64,000 bases of DNA from Mastigias papua (Eukaryota > Cnidaria > Scyphozoa > Rhizostomeae > Mastigiidae): NCBI GenBank assembly GCA_964019165.1, contig OZ025283.1:813501-877500 (forward strand), in the 5' to 3' direction. The notes below the pieces were generated by a model, which was not told the origin of the DNA, ran no database searches, and saw nothing but the letters and a program-made list of their open reading frames with translations. The position numbers and the translations under genes are program-made. Positions within the stretch are counted from its first letter, which is position 1; the number at the start of each line of letters is the position of its first letter. Below, in pieces: positions 35,125 through 47,300 of the stretch.

Positions 35125-35430
35125 CATTCTTTTCTGTTATCCATCTGTCTAATCAGCTCAGTATTGCTGAGTGGTTTACTGGTGACATAGTTGTTGAGGC
35201 TGTCCATGTATTTCATTTGTTGTTGTCCTCTACCTCTCCGTCCTTCAACTTTCCCACACAGCATTTCTTTCTTGATCCCATTCTTCTTGGAGATATGTCC
35301 CTAAATTTCATCTGTCTCTCTGTATGAGTCTTATCAGTGATCTTTTGTACATTGACATTTTCATAACATTTGTGTTAGATTTTTACTCTGTCCATGATAT
35401 TCGGTATAAGTACTGAAAACACTTCCACAG
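35082..35430 (-). pseudogene. LINE 3' coding end in array copy 3
   Basis: The minus-strand frame 35,264-35,082 is the same LINE C terminus as in copy 2, with a few residue changes and the same stop position relative to the unit. Confidence 0.6.
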
Positions 35431-36505
35431 GAGGCATATTGTACAGTGATGATGCTCGTAGCTTAGGTTACAGTTCCTACCACCACTGGAATGATGCAAG
35501 TCAATAAATCTACCAAACCTGCTTCATTTAGACCCTAGAGGAATGTTGGAGGCATTATGTGCATAGGGATGACAAGGTGTGCACCTATCTGCATTGTCTT
35601 CTGGAAGTAGTTCCTTGTCAGTTTACTTTGACTTATTATGGCTTGCATTGTCCCTTGTGCTTGCGTGGGTTGCCATTCCTATTGGTCTACTTGCCTCTCC
35701 ATGTTCAAGGTTGTCAGATTCACAGACAGTCTCTGCACATCGTAACATAGAAATGCCACTTTTTTTATTTCAGAGTCATTGAAAACCTGCCGAATGTAGG
35801 ACATCATTCTAGCTTGATACATGTCTCAAATACTCTAAACATTGGACACCATGGTCATGCACTCCTGTCAGGGAGACACAGGCAGCATCCCAAGATGCAG
35901 CCATTCCCATTGACACAATTGTAGAAATTTCGCATATATGTGAGCAAACCTGATGAGAATAAGTCCTCCAACACTTGCTGACACATGATTGACAGAGTTC
36001 CTTTTTTGCACAATGGCACATGGAGTATTTCGTTGTTTGCAATGCTCACGTGCAAACATGTCAAATATCAACTGGTTAAATCAAGACTTACATGTTGGTG
36101 CATTGGCCAGCCTTTGAAATCACCATAGAACAGTTCGGTTTGCTGCATGTACTATACACCCATTGCAAAATGGCACCCAGATATAATGTGTGTGCCAACC
36201 ATGGTGCTTCCCAGGTAGGTCTGTCCATTCCAAGTACCTACAATCATCGCAAATGTGAAAGATCAAAGTTCTGTGTTATTGTTGGCCTCTTCCATAATGT
36301 ACAAAAGAAACTGATTTGTTTGGTAAAGGACTAAAAACCCCATGGCTCTATATATACAAACATATCGCCACCTATTGGAGTGACAATCAATTTGGCTGTT
36401 TTGCCTATTGGATAAAACTATGCATTGCATTTGTACAGGCCTGCTGTTTGCATTATCATCTAATACTGACATATGAATATAAATGCCATCTTGCCATGGC
36501 ACAAA
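35125..36505. repeat. 2.32-kb tandem array, copy 3 (truncated)
   Basis: Follows copy 2 at an offset of 2,321 bases until about 36,505, where the match stops (CTTGCCATGGCACAAAAAAT here against CTTGCAATGGCACAACAGAT). It is more diverged than copies 1 and 2 are from each other, with small deletions near 36,240-36,270. Confidence 0.85.
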
Positions 36506-36974
36506 AAATGGTTTACTTATCAACCACAAAGCCAGAGTTGGAAACGTGGGGGGGGGGCAATGACAAAAGATGAGCCAAACCCGTTACGCAACGCTTACTT
36601 TTCAGTTGTTGAGACCCCCTCCCCCTCCAGTTACGCTCCACAGCATGACCCTCCATATGGATTAAACAGTAGCATAACAAATAAAAGTATAATTGTCTCC
36701 CCCTATAGGTGTTACGTAATGAGTGAGTTTGCCCTTAGTGCTTAGTATCGAGACAGCTTGAAAATATACATTTTCTCTCCCTTAAAAAAGTTTCTAGTAA
36801 CACAACTGTAAAATTGAGTTTTTAAATCTCAAATGTTGAAATATAAATTAAGGTAACAAGATAAGCTTAATGTCGTATTTTTCATGGAATGATTTAAAAG
36901 TTCGACTGTAAAATGTAACAATGTGTGCTGTAGAGCCCAATCATCTTCTCAACTTGAAAGAGAGTTTTCGATTT
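36506..36974. other. Unassigned sequence between the array and the hAT gene
   Basis: Includes an eleven-base G run near 36,549 and CCCCCTCCCCCTCC at about 36,614. It is probably the 3' flank of the hAT element. Its terminal inverted repeat was not recognised. Confidence 0.35.
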
Positions 36975-38456
36975 TTAGAGTACCAGACTTTTACAGTCAT
37001 CAAACCCAAGTGACATCAACGTTGTTCTTTCAAAATGAAGGAATGTGAGATTAGACTCTCGCTTTGTAGCTTGCCGTCTTCGTTGATGAGCATCTACCTT
37101 GGTCAGTGCTGAAAATAAGCATTCGACGCGACCTGAGGCATACCCAGCAGTTGCAGCAACTCGATATAGCATTGTAAGGACTGGTGCACAGTCAATGTGG
37201 GCTTTCACCATAAATGCACACACTTTATTTAGATCAACCTTTTTGTGATTTTTGTGTAAGAATACCCCTTTGTCGTATTCTTTCAGCAATATGCGTCGAT
37301 AAACACAACATTCTGCATCCAGATCAACTATACCTAATGTCTCAGACAAAAATTGTCTCTTCACCGTGGGTATAGTCATCGCATAGTGGAACAAAGGTTC
37401 CAAGTCATTCAGATTCAAAAAGTTTGGAGAGGAAGGCAAAAGACATTCCATTGCATTCCACACTTTGTTGTCTTCTGACGAATCGACAATCACATTCTCT
37501 TTCCATACAGTCGATACAGTTTGTTACAAATGATCGCAAATGCTTTGTATCGCGGAAAGGCAATACACATGTAATCACACTATCATGCAAACAGGAGGAA
37601 AGGCTAGTGGTTCGATTACATTAGGCAATTACATGGAAGTTTTGATGATACTAATGATAACAACAGTTTACCTCCTTTCCCTTTCTCTATAATTTCCTGA
37701 CTCTTAGCGTCACTGTATTTTTCTTGTGTTTCTTTAATTGTCTCATGGATCACGGCTATCGACAACATTGCTGAATTTAAGTTTTCTTTCGATGATTGGA
37801 GGGTTTTGTTTGCAATATCACACAACTTTAGCACATCCAAGATAAAATTGGTGAGGAAAAAGAACTCATCAGCAACAGTTTCTGTCCAAAACCCTACAGC
37901 TGTTGCACGGATAGTACTATCCAGCTCTTTATTTTTTGATGCCAAATTCAGCGTTTTGACGATATCTCCGTAGTTATTATCAATTGCTTTGCATGCAGCC
38001 AAATATCCAGACCATCTTGTTTCTATCAACCTCTTAAGCTTACCTACTGAATACTCTTCCTTTATAGGAGCCACTTTGAAGAATTTGTACAAGCCAGACA
38101 CAACACCAAAGTATTCCTTTAATTCAGGACTATTTTTCATTACATTTTCTACAACAAGGTGCAGCCTATGACAAAGCCAATGGATGTAGCATACAGTTCT
38201 TTGACAAAATTGGCTAATCAAAGCTTGCAATCCTCCTCGCTCTCCTGACATCACACTAGCTCTGTCAAAAGCTTGTGATACAAGCCCATCAAAACTAATG
38301 CCACAGTCTTCCATAGTCTCTCGCACAAGTGCGAATATGTCTTTAGCAGATCGACCTGATTCACCAACATTAAGTGCTTTTTCCTCAATTTCCCCTGTCT
38401 TCAAAGAAAGAAATCAAGCAACAACGCCCTGAATCTCTTCTCTGTTAGTATCTGAT
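36975..38456 (-). pseudogene. hAT transposase, C-terminal two thirds (split by Helitron insertion)
   Basis: From the break at 38,456 the minus strand continues SDTNREEIQGVVA, a stop, then the open frame 38,404-37,616 with SQAFDRASVMSGERGG (second catalytic Asp block), CYIHWLCHRLHLVV and LIETRWSGYLAA (the conserved hAT Arg-Trp). A frameshifted piece at 37,590-37,405 follows, then 37,493-36,975 with ATAGYASGRVECLFSAL, the hAT C-terminal dimerisation domain. Two frameshifts and one stop show that it was already decaying. The N-terminal part lies at 62,836-63,848 on the same strand. Confidence 0.85.
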
Positions 38457-38989
38457 GCTTAGTACTGATAGCCCCCTACACACGGGCTTCCCTAGCCCCA
38501 GTTCAAACGTTGCATATTAGCCTTGGACAGACTAACGCTGTGCCCAATGAAAGTTGCTTGGTCTGGTCGCATAGGATCACGAGAAGGTGACATCATGGGA
38601 CTCTGCGATGGAGCACGTGACTTTCGGCCTTGCATTGTGCAAATCGAAGACATTTGTGAGACAACATTGTGCAAAAAATGCTCGGATACCTGCGCTAGGC
38701 TACGGGGCAGTAAAAGGAAAGGAAGAGACTCAAGAAGCCCCGCAGCCTAGCGCAGGTATCCGAGCATTTGTTGCACAATTTTTTCTCCCAATTTTCTTCG
38801 ATTTGCACAATGCAAGGCCGAAAGTCACGTGCTCCATCGCAGAGTCCCATGACGTCACCTTCTCGTGATCCTATGCGACCAGACCAAGCAACTTTCATGG
38901 GGGCACAGCGTTAGTCTGTCCAAGGCTAATATGCAACTTTTGAACTGGGGCTAGGGAAGACCGCGTGTAGCGGGCTATCACTACTAAGC
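38457..38989. repeat. 533-bp palindrome at the 3' end of unit 1
   Basis: The arms of about 252 bases (38,457-38,708 and 38,737-38,989) are inverted copies around a 28-base purine-rich loop. The outer tips read GCTTAGTACTGATAGCCC and its inverted partner. AGCCC and GGGCT just inside each tip make a small hairpin. Near the centre, AATGCTCGGATACCTGCGCT is shared with the palindrome of unit 2. Confidence 0.92.
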
Positions 38990-41449
38990 TAGCCTCTATT
39001 ATACGAATTGTTGAATGCACAGAATTGATTAAAATGCTCTCTACAATGAGGCTCTAATGAAACTACATGACATATTGTCTCCTGCTTCACTCAACTCTAC
39101 CTTAAGGAGTCCTGGAAATAATTTTAAGATGTTATAACAGATACAATATAGCACATGAATTGGCAGGTATGAGTGGTTCTGTTATCATATAGGTGACCAC
39201 TAATCCTGTCCACAGAGGTACACAATCAAGTCTGATCCATAAACGTAGGTGTTATACAACTGGAATCTGTGATAGGACTTGGTAGCTCAAGGTGATAAAA
39301 CAAAAGAATAGTGCTTAGTATTCCTATATCACACCTTTATATAATATATAACAGAGTGTAAAGCTATTGATTGAGCAGCATGGATCATATTAGATATCAG
39401 CCAGAGTTCTTGGGGGAGTCCATAGGTTATGGCTATACAAAACAAATAATGCAGCTATCCAGTACTAAATTATCTGTTACAACCATGTGAAATTCAGATT
39501 TCAACCAATAATTGTAGTTGGATAGGGGAAAGTGGCCCCATAAATCAAATATTGCTATCTAGTACTAAGTCATCCCTAAAATAACTATAATATCATATGC
39601 AGAATGATCTATGGAAGTCAGTAATTTGTTGAAATGAGTAATAATATATATCCTGTATCATCAACTCAGATGTCAAATGAACACATTACCTCAGTGGGGG
39701 CAAGGGGCTTCATAAATTAAGTCTAGGCAATAATAGTGATGGTCATATCTAGTACTAATCCATCCCTTAAGAGTATATCATCACATGCAGAATAATCTAT
39801 GGAATTCGGTAATGGTATTTATAACAAATGATCTCAGAAAGAAGGGCAACTGTGTCCCAACAGAAGACCATTCAGTATAGTGGAACCCCTTAAATTTGAC
39901 TTGACCAGAATAACTCTACCATCTATAAGTGGAAATAACTATGAAGCTTACTGTAAATACAGTGAAAACAAAATAAAAAGAGTTACTGAGCTGAGAATAA
40001 AGTTAGTAACATCTTAGTGTTTGGCTGTAAAACGTGTATGATAAAATCAAGGAGTATATTTGACTGTAAGGGCAATATCTCAAATGTAAGCAAAGTGCCC
40101 AAACTCTTGAGACATCCTAACATCCAACTCACGTGCATATACTAAGAATCAAGAGCAAGCTAAAAGCTCCTACTACATCAGCAAATATTGCATTAAATAC
40201 TTCCTCGATATCATAACCATACTTCTCCAGTAACAAAACGGTACTTTAGAACAGAAAATCAAGCGAAGCTGAGGGGAACTGCCGTGAGCTTATTGCCCCT
40301 GAAGCAAAGTTATGGAATGGAATCACCCTCTAAAGACCGCAAGTAAATCCACAACAAAGGACAACAGGTATCTGCGATCGTGAGATGAACTTGGGAATCC
40401 CCTAGCATTTCACAGTACGCACTACGACACAAGTAAAGAGTGAAAGTAAAAACTGCAAATTAGGGTAACCAAATTCAGCAATAGCCCTATACATACTTCA
40501 GTGAAAGCATTCCACATACCGCTATTGTATCGCCAAACATAACAATATCCTATGCCATTCGTACATGCGGTAAAAGCAATGAATAAATTCGAAGCTACCA
40601 GGGAAAAGAACAGTGAAACATACAGTAATCATTTCATGACAATGTAGTAAGAAAAGTAGAATAACTTAGCGAATGAAATCAAGCGAAAAAGCACTAAACT
40701 GAAAGCTGAACGACGAACTTCTCCTCCAAGTCACACAGCACTATTACGGTGGTGCAAATCATAACATTGCCAACTGACAGCAGCAAGCACACCATTCCAT
40801 GTCATCTAAATAGGCATGAAAAGCAAACAACCTGCCATAATCTAGCACGGAATACAAAGTCAAACATATGTTGAATATCTTTTCACAATTTAGCCGTAAA
40901 AGCACGGTGATTTAGTTTACAGAACCGAACAACTTTGAGAAGAACTGTCATGGCGGTAATACACTCGAGGGAAGGTGGCTGAATCTCGTTGAAAGATATG
41001 GAAATAAATGGCTGGCAACAGTAGAATACGGATGAAATGGACAAAGGAAATACAGGAATTCATAAATCAAACCATTTCAGGAAAAAAGAGCAGGCTTACC
41101 TGGAAGAACTGCAACCAAAGTCTCCTCGCGATAACATACACAGTTACTTAGTCCTACAGGACCGCTCGCAAAACTGACAACACGCGGTCCAGCAGGGAGG
41201 AGCAACAGAATTGCTGGTAGTGGCGATAAGAGGAAAGTGGAATAACTCGGCAAAAAACAATGATAAAAATCAGATCTCTTCTTATGTATGTAGTAGACCC
41301 AAATGGCCACCCTCAACACAAATGTGGGGGACATGGAACAAATACCCTGGGAGGAGATCGTGTGCGCGATATCAGGTCACGTGGTACACATTCGAGCAAT
41401 CTGATTGGTTTGGCATAACGTATCATATAGGGATCTTAGTATATAGTGA
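38990..41449 (-). repeat. Subterminal repeat field of unit 1
   Basis: Diverged repeats of roughly 200 bases. Recurring words are TCATCACATGCAGAATAATC (39,775) and related forms at 39,590, then ACAAATGATCTCAG (39,822), GAACTGTCATGGCGGTAATA (40,943) and GTGGAATAACTCGGCAAAAA (41,237). Matching words occur in the same direction at 59,100-62,660. No gene is seen. Confidence 0.7.
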
Positions 41450-42191
41450 CGTTTTTAACTGATAGCCCGCTAACGCGGGCTACCCTACTCCAGTTACCCG
41501 CTGTGCCAGTGACAACAAAATTGCAAATTAGCCTTGGAAAGACTAACGCCATAGACCCTCTCCACAACACATTCTGGACTTTGCATGTACACAGACCAAA
41601 AGCTTCGCAATGGATCATGGGAAGGTGACGTCATTGACCTCTGTGAAGGAGCACGTGACACAACAGTTCACAATGGATCATGAGAATGGGACATCATGGA
41701 TCTCTGCGAAGGAGCACATGACCACAACGAACAACAAATTGGCAACAAAAATTGCGAGACCAAATTGTGCAAAAAATGCTCGGATACCTGCGCTAGGCTA
41801 TGGGGCTTTAGAAGATGAAAAAGAAAGAGAAAAAGCCCCATAGCCTAGCGCAGGTATCCGAGCATTTTTTGCACAATTTGGTCTCGCAATTTTTGTTGCC
41901 AATTTGTTGTTCGTTGTGGTCATGTGCTCCTTCGCAGAGATCCATGATGTCCCATTCTCATGATCCATTGTGAACTGTTGTGTCACGTGCTCCTTCACAG
42001 AGGTCAATGACGTCACCTTCCCATGATCCATTGCGAAGCTTTTGGTCTGTGTACATGCAAAGTCCAGAATGTGTTGTAGAGAGGGTCTATGGCGTTAGTC
42101 TTTCCAAGGCTAATTTGCAATTTTGTTGTCACTGGCACAGCGGGTAACTGGAGTAGGGTAGCCCGCGTTAGCGGGCTATCAGTTAAAAACG
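41450..42191. repeat. 742-bp near-perfect palindrome at the 3' end of unit 2
   Basis: Two arms of 360 bases (41,450-41,809 and 41,832-42,191) are inverted copies around a 22-base loop; I noticed only about one mismatch. Each arm holds two ~52-base tandem segments (ATGGATCATG..., then AAGGAGCACGTGAC or AAGGAGCACATGAC), one of which has a counterpart in the unit 1 palindrome. Near-identity of the arms implies recent formation or gene conversion. Confidence 0.95.
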
Positions 42192-42761
42192 CTAGTCTTA
42201 ATTATATTGTTATGTGCTTTGAGTGCCTAGAGAGGTGTTAAGAGACAGGCGATGAAGGGTATGTAGGAATTGGTACTTTTTGCGTATGTGGAAATACACT
42301 CAGTACAGTCTGCTAGAGCCATTTGGATAAATGGAAGATAGTGTGCAATCAATATAGTAATCAGCTGGTAACACAGAAGGTAGTATGTAAGAATACTATA
42401 ATATAGTACAAAAGTAATGTTAACTGATGCTGTAAAATGATATCATCATGTGCAGAATGATGTATAAAGGTAACTGATGGTAGTTGTAAATATTTGGATG
42501 TTGTTGGATGCATTGGTGTAAAGCCCAAACACCACGTCAAGGTTGCATCCATGTTTGGGAAAAACGTGTTGTGGCAGTAGGCGAACAGCATGTTGTCGTC
42601 ATAACACCGAGGTGCTAGATGCCACTGATGGTGAAAGGTTGTGTGCAAGTGGAGAAGCATAATATCAATATGCTGTGAGTGGTTACCAGCTGATATATGC
42701 ATGAATCATACTTGCACGAACTGTTGCTGTGATGGAACTGACATTGAATGTGTTTACACAC
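42192..42761. other. Body of unit 2 next to the palindrome, no gene
   Basis: Starts CTAGTCTTAATTATA, matching CTAGCCTCTATTATA that follows the unit 1 palindrome. Contains one copy of the element repeat word ATCATCATGTGCAGAATGAT (42,442), also at 59,103. Open frames here look non-coding. Confidence 0.5.
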
Positions 42762-43561
42762 TCAAGTCAGTGCTATTGGAATAGTAGCGGAAAGCAAAGT
42801 GAACCTAGTAGCACAAAATAAAGTCAATCTATGCAATAAAAACCATTAGAGATGAATGTTGTAATGGGTATTGAAATCTGTGCATAAATGTGATATGAGT
42901 ATTGAAATGTATATAAGCATACTATGGTAATTGAATATGAATGGGCACATGAACTGTCATAGGAATCAGTTACTTTCAGATGATATAGTGAATGAAGAAA
43001 GTAGGGCATAAGTGTTGGCAAATGTGACTGTAAAGTTTATGTGACATAAAGTTTCATACAAATGTAATGACTATACATACCATGTATACTTACATATGAC
43101 ATCTATTTGGTCGCAATGGAAGTGGTTTACAGATAACTGCATGCACCTTGGTACATGGTGCACCAATGTGGGCCATCACATACTGAATCTCAGAGCTCAA
43201 GTGGGCAAACATACGAACATATGAATGCTAAGATGAGATGAGATTCAAGCTAATGAATCCACTATAAAAGTGATCATACCTCCTCAAGTATGTGCAGTAC
43301 TGCATTCAAAAGCTGTGCGATGATGACTCTAGGTAAGTACATCAATGCATCGTTCAGCCAGAAAGAGTCATGGCAGAGTAAAGGCTGTTCATCCTGCCTG
43401 GCATATGCAGTGGTGGTCTGTAATGTATCACTGCAGATCACATGATAGATCCAAGTGGTGCTCACGTGTGCCAAACATACGATGTATGAAATGGCATAGG
43501 CATGAAGGTGCAAAGGCTGTGAGCTATAAACATACCATGGTATATGCTTGCAAGGATCCAT
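42762..43561 (-). CDS. Predicted three-exon gene, 152 residues, function unknown
   Basis: Proposed exons on the minus strand: 43,561-43,280, 43,227-43,094 and 42,804-42,762. Donors are GTATGA and GTAAGT. The acceptors end TCATCTTAG and TGCTACTAG. Phases agree at both joins (0, then 2), and the second exon is open from splice site to splice site in only one frame. The product is Cys/His-rich near the N terminus, has HDSFWLNDALM near residues 67-77 and an aliphatic helix after it. The WLND word is faintly like the start of Ulp1-type proteases, but no catalytic His-Asp-Cys set follows, so I do not claim it. It lies downstream of the Rep-helicase on the same strand, as possible cargo. The 52-base first intron is short. 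Confidence 0.4.
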
Positions 43562-43599
43562 CTGCTCTTGACCGCGGTGAATGCGGTATACTCAAGTAA

Positions 43600-44323
43600 C
43601 AGTCTGTTCTATGGGACTTAAAGTACCCTGTGCTAACAGTACTTGCTATTGTGTAGGAGTATAGCATGAAATAGAAACAGATAGTCTGCACTGACAGTCC
43701 TTATCAAAGTGTGTTTTGTAATCTAAGGATATGACAGTGCAACTTTAAATTATGTTGATAGTGACAATGGCACTTTGCAATGCACATCACTTATTATCTG
43801 GGGATAATCCTTGTGGATAGTCAGGCACTAAATTATTAGCTATAATTATGTATGATTTCTGATATATCTTGTTAGTGAATAAGTTTAGGTAAAAACAACC
43901 ACAATAAGATTGGTAACTGTATGTGGTTCTAATAGGTTTAAAAAATTGAGTAATACATAATTAAGTGTAAGGATAACTGTCAGAAATGAATCTATGGTAA
44001 AAATTTAGACTGCAGGCAGTGGAAGGCCACTAAAGTTCTTTTGATATAGAGCTCTTATTGTAAACAGTGGTGAACTGACTGGTATACTTGAGTATGCACA
44101 GACCAAATGTGTAGAGCGAGTGATCATTTGAAGATGAACGAAGACACCTTGATGTACCCTCTAAACAGTTCAACCTGTTTCCAACAACCCCTCACGAACA
44201 GGTTATGAAAGATAGAGAGAGTTAAAAGATGAGGCTAGAGTCATAAGCCAGGGCTTGGGGTGGTGCATGCAGTCACTGTATGGAGAACACCACAAGATGA
44301 TATGGCATCATGTTGAATGATGC
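43600..44323. other. Unassigned sequence inside unit 2
   Basis: No open frame or repeat that I can support. It is the 3' flank of the Rep-helicase gene. Confidence 0.4.
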
Positions 44324-47300
44324 TTATGTGAGGACTTCACGGTAAACAATATTGTGTGTACGTCTACCAGTTGATGTGAAGACTTTGAGGCCAGCAAATG
44401 ATTTTGCTCTGGACACTGCCACATACAACTGACCATGGCTAAACACAGGTTTAGGAAGGTAAACACCAACATACCTCAATGATTGTCCTTGTGCCTTGTT
44501 GATTGTAAGGCAGTATGCAAGTCTGACAGGAAATTGGCACCTGACAATGTTGACTGGCAGAGCAGAATCTTGTGATGACAATGCTATCTTTGGTAGCATA
44601 ACATACTGACCTCTGTGCTCACTTGTGATGATTTCTGCACATATCACATGTCGCTGCAAGTCCCGTACAATGAGACGGGTACCATTACAGAGTCCCTTTT
44701 TTGGATTGATGTTACGCAACAAAATGATGGTAGCACCAACCTAACATGATAATCATATGGAAAATAAGGATGGTTTTTTTCTTGGGATATATAAGATAAA
44801 ATGGCATATGCTGAATATGATCCAACCATAGATACTATTTGAAAATATAGTAGCAAAGTTGGCATGGAAATACAGAACTGTGTGTATCACTCACTAAAAG
44901 GGATAGTCATAGCTGTCAAAGTAAATAGGAAAGGAATAAGGTGTGCTACATGTGGGAATATTAGTCATGCTAAAGAGGGAAGTAGGATATTAGATACAAT
45001 ACTGGAGATGTAAATGATAGAAATGTAGAAAAATTGTGATAAAAGTATGAAGATAAAGAATGATACTAAAAGCTACTAATACTGTACCTTAAGCTCCAGC
45101 TTGTGCTTTGGAAGTCCGCTGGGAGTTTGTGCATTAAGGAACTCCATTGCATATGCTGCTGCTTCCTCTGGATTATCAGTGACTACTCTGTCTGTACTCA
45201 GGTAAGTGTGCACTGGTCCATGGAGGTGCTGTAGAATGAGATCATTGATGTGATGGGAATTCTCATTCAATGGCGTTAAGCAACAGCGTTCTGACATGTA
45301 TGCAGGATCTTGCATGAGATCCACATCACCAGGTTGAAGTGGTGGGTAAACAAAGTTGATCATGTCTTGCAGTGATTCTGTCATGATCTCGTCTGGAAGG
45401 TTGACATGATCATTTGCATCATGTGGTTCATCACCTGTGCCAAGTCTGAGAAGCCATTCAGAGAACTGCCTGTATGTGTCATCTCGAGCGGCTCTCATGT
45501 TTGTCACCAGTTGGAATTGATGGAAGTGACGCCACAAGTGTGAATTGATGATGCATTGGCGAACAGTCTGTTCTCTACCTGCTCTGGGAACAACTGGGAG
45601 AACCTGTCTAAAATCACCACCAAGAAACATGAATTTACCCCCAAACGGTCTATCAAGCTGGGTAATATCTCTGAGAAGGACATCAACAGCCTTTAATGCA
45701 TTTGCTGGGATCATTGATGCTTCATCCCAGATAAAGATTGTTGTCTCCCTTAGAATGTTAGCTCTGGCACTTTGCCTTTTTATATTACACGTAGAATTAG
45801 GCAATAAAGGAATAGGTATTTGAAATGTGGAGTGTGCAGTTGCTCCATTGATAAGCAATGTGCTGGCAATCCCAGAATATGCCATACATTTCACCTTTAT
45901 TCCCAAAGCCTGAAGGTTGTGAACTACAGTGTTATAAAGAAAGGTCTTACCTGTGCCAGCAGGTCCATCCACAAAGTAGCAATTCTGATCAGAATTTGTT
46001 GTTATGGCATCGACAATGGTGTCATGAATATGGTGCTGATCAATGTTGAGTTGTTGGAGCATTTGCTCACCCAGCTGCCGTTCACGAACAATGTCAATGT
46101 GTTCATTCTGATTTTGTGGATTAACAAAATTGGCAGGAAGCTGTGGAAGATCGGAAAAGTCAACATCTGCAATTGACTTACCATGAACCCTGAGGCATGC
46201 ATCAATGTTCCAGAGACAGAGGTGAATGTGTCTGTCCTGCAATGTGGCTTCTGGGTCATGGAGTTGGTCATGTCTGATGTAATCTTCACACATAGCTTCT
46301 TTGAATTCCTCAAACAGGGCTCTGATGTCGGATGGAGTTTGAAACACCATCAATGTCGCAAACAACTGGCGCATTTGTGAGGGCATGTTCATTACTGAAG
46401 CCTCTTGCAAACAGCGCCTGTGTTCGGTGTCATCCTCAAGCAACCCCATTGCTCTTGCTGCATCTTTGAATGTGGCGCACACCTGAGCATTAACTGTTCT
46501 CAGGTCTTCAAATGATGTCACTCCTGTCCGGTGTAGGAGGAGTAAGCGAAGAGCGAATTGCTGTGGATCAGAAGGTTGAACTTGATAGATTCGACCGATG
46601 ATTGGTGCAGTTGATCGTCGTCTGCGAGTCCATTTCTTCCCTTGTTGGTTGAAAGTGTAATGCTGAGGAATTTCGTGGTACAAATATTGACGTGCATTCA
46701 CATCCTCTTGGTTGAGTTTGAAAAATGCTGTCAATGTTGTGTTTTGCCCACGGTCAAGACCCCTTTGTTCATTGCCATTTCGATAGCAGACATTTTGCTG
46801 CAGAGGGAGGTGAACTGCAAGCCGGATGATGATGTGGCTTTTGTCATGCATCTTGTACTGCATGATTCTGAAAACTGCCTGGTGTGGTCCAACATAGCGT
46901 GCATTGAGATGCTGCAAAATCTCATCATGGTTGAGATAATTTTGTCTGATTTCGACATGTGCAGCATCATTGCCCTTGTGGATATACTTGAAAATGTACT
47001 TCACACTCCTGACAGTTGTGCAAACCTCCACATTCATATGGCAATTGAACTTCATGAGTAAATGAGGGTTGTATGGTACAACCCACGAGTCATTCACCGT
47101 GTGGCGACGCAGTTGTGCCCTATGCTGCCCACGTCGTCTGTACAGTGGATATCCATTGACACTGAATTCTGTTTGGAGCTGGAGAGGTTTTGGGAAATGT
47201 TTCCTGCACTCCCCATTCTCCATGCAGACACAATGAGGGTCCAGTTCACCACAGGGGCCATGCATCGTGTGTCTCTTCACAGTATCATGGAACTCTGGCT

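Larger units (their letters stand above)
38457..41449 (-). mobile_element. Helitron-type unit 1 (non-autonomous, 2,993 bp)
   Basis: Oriented on the minus strand. Its 5' end at 41,449 reads TCACTATATACTAAGATCCC, nearly the same as the 5' end of unit 2. The body is a field of diverged ~200-base repeats like those near the 5' end of unit 2. The 3' end is a 533-bp palindrome ending exactly at the hAT junction. No coding capacity is evident. It appears to be an internally deleted relative of unit 2 that would depend on the Rep-helicase made there. It abuts unit 2 with no bases between, head to tail. Confidence 0.78.

Noticed and set aside
38523..38898. Mirror-image frames on both strands within the palindrome
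   Set aside because: They read the same inverted-repeat DNA twice; there is no sign of coding.
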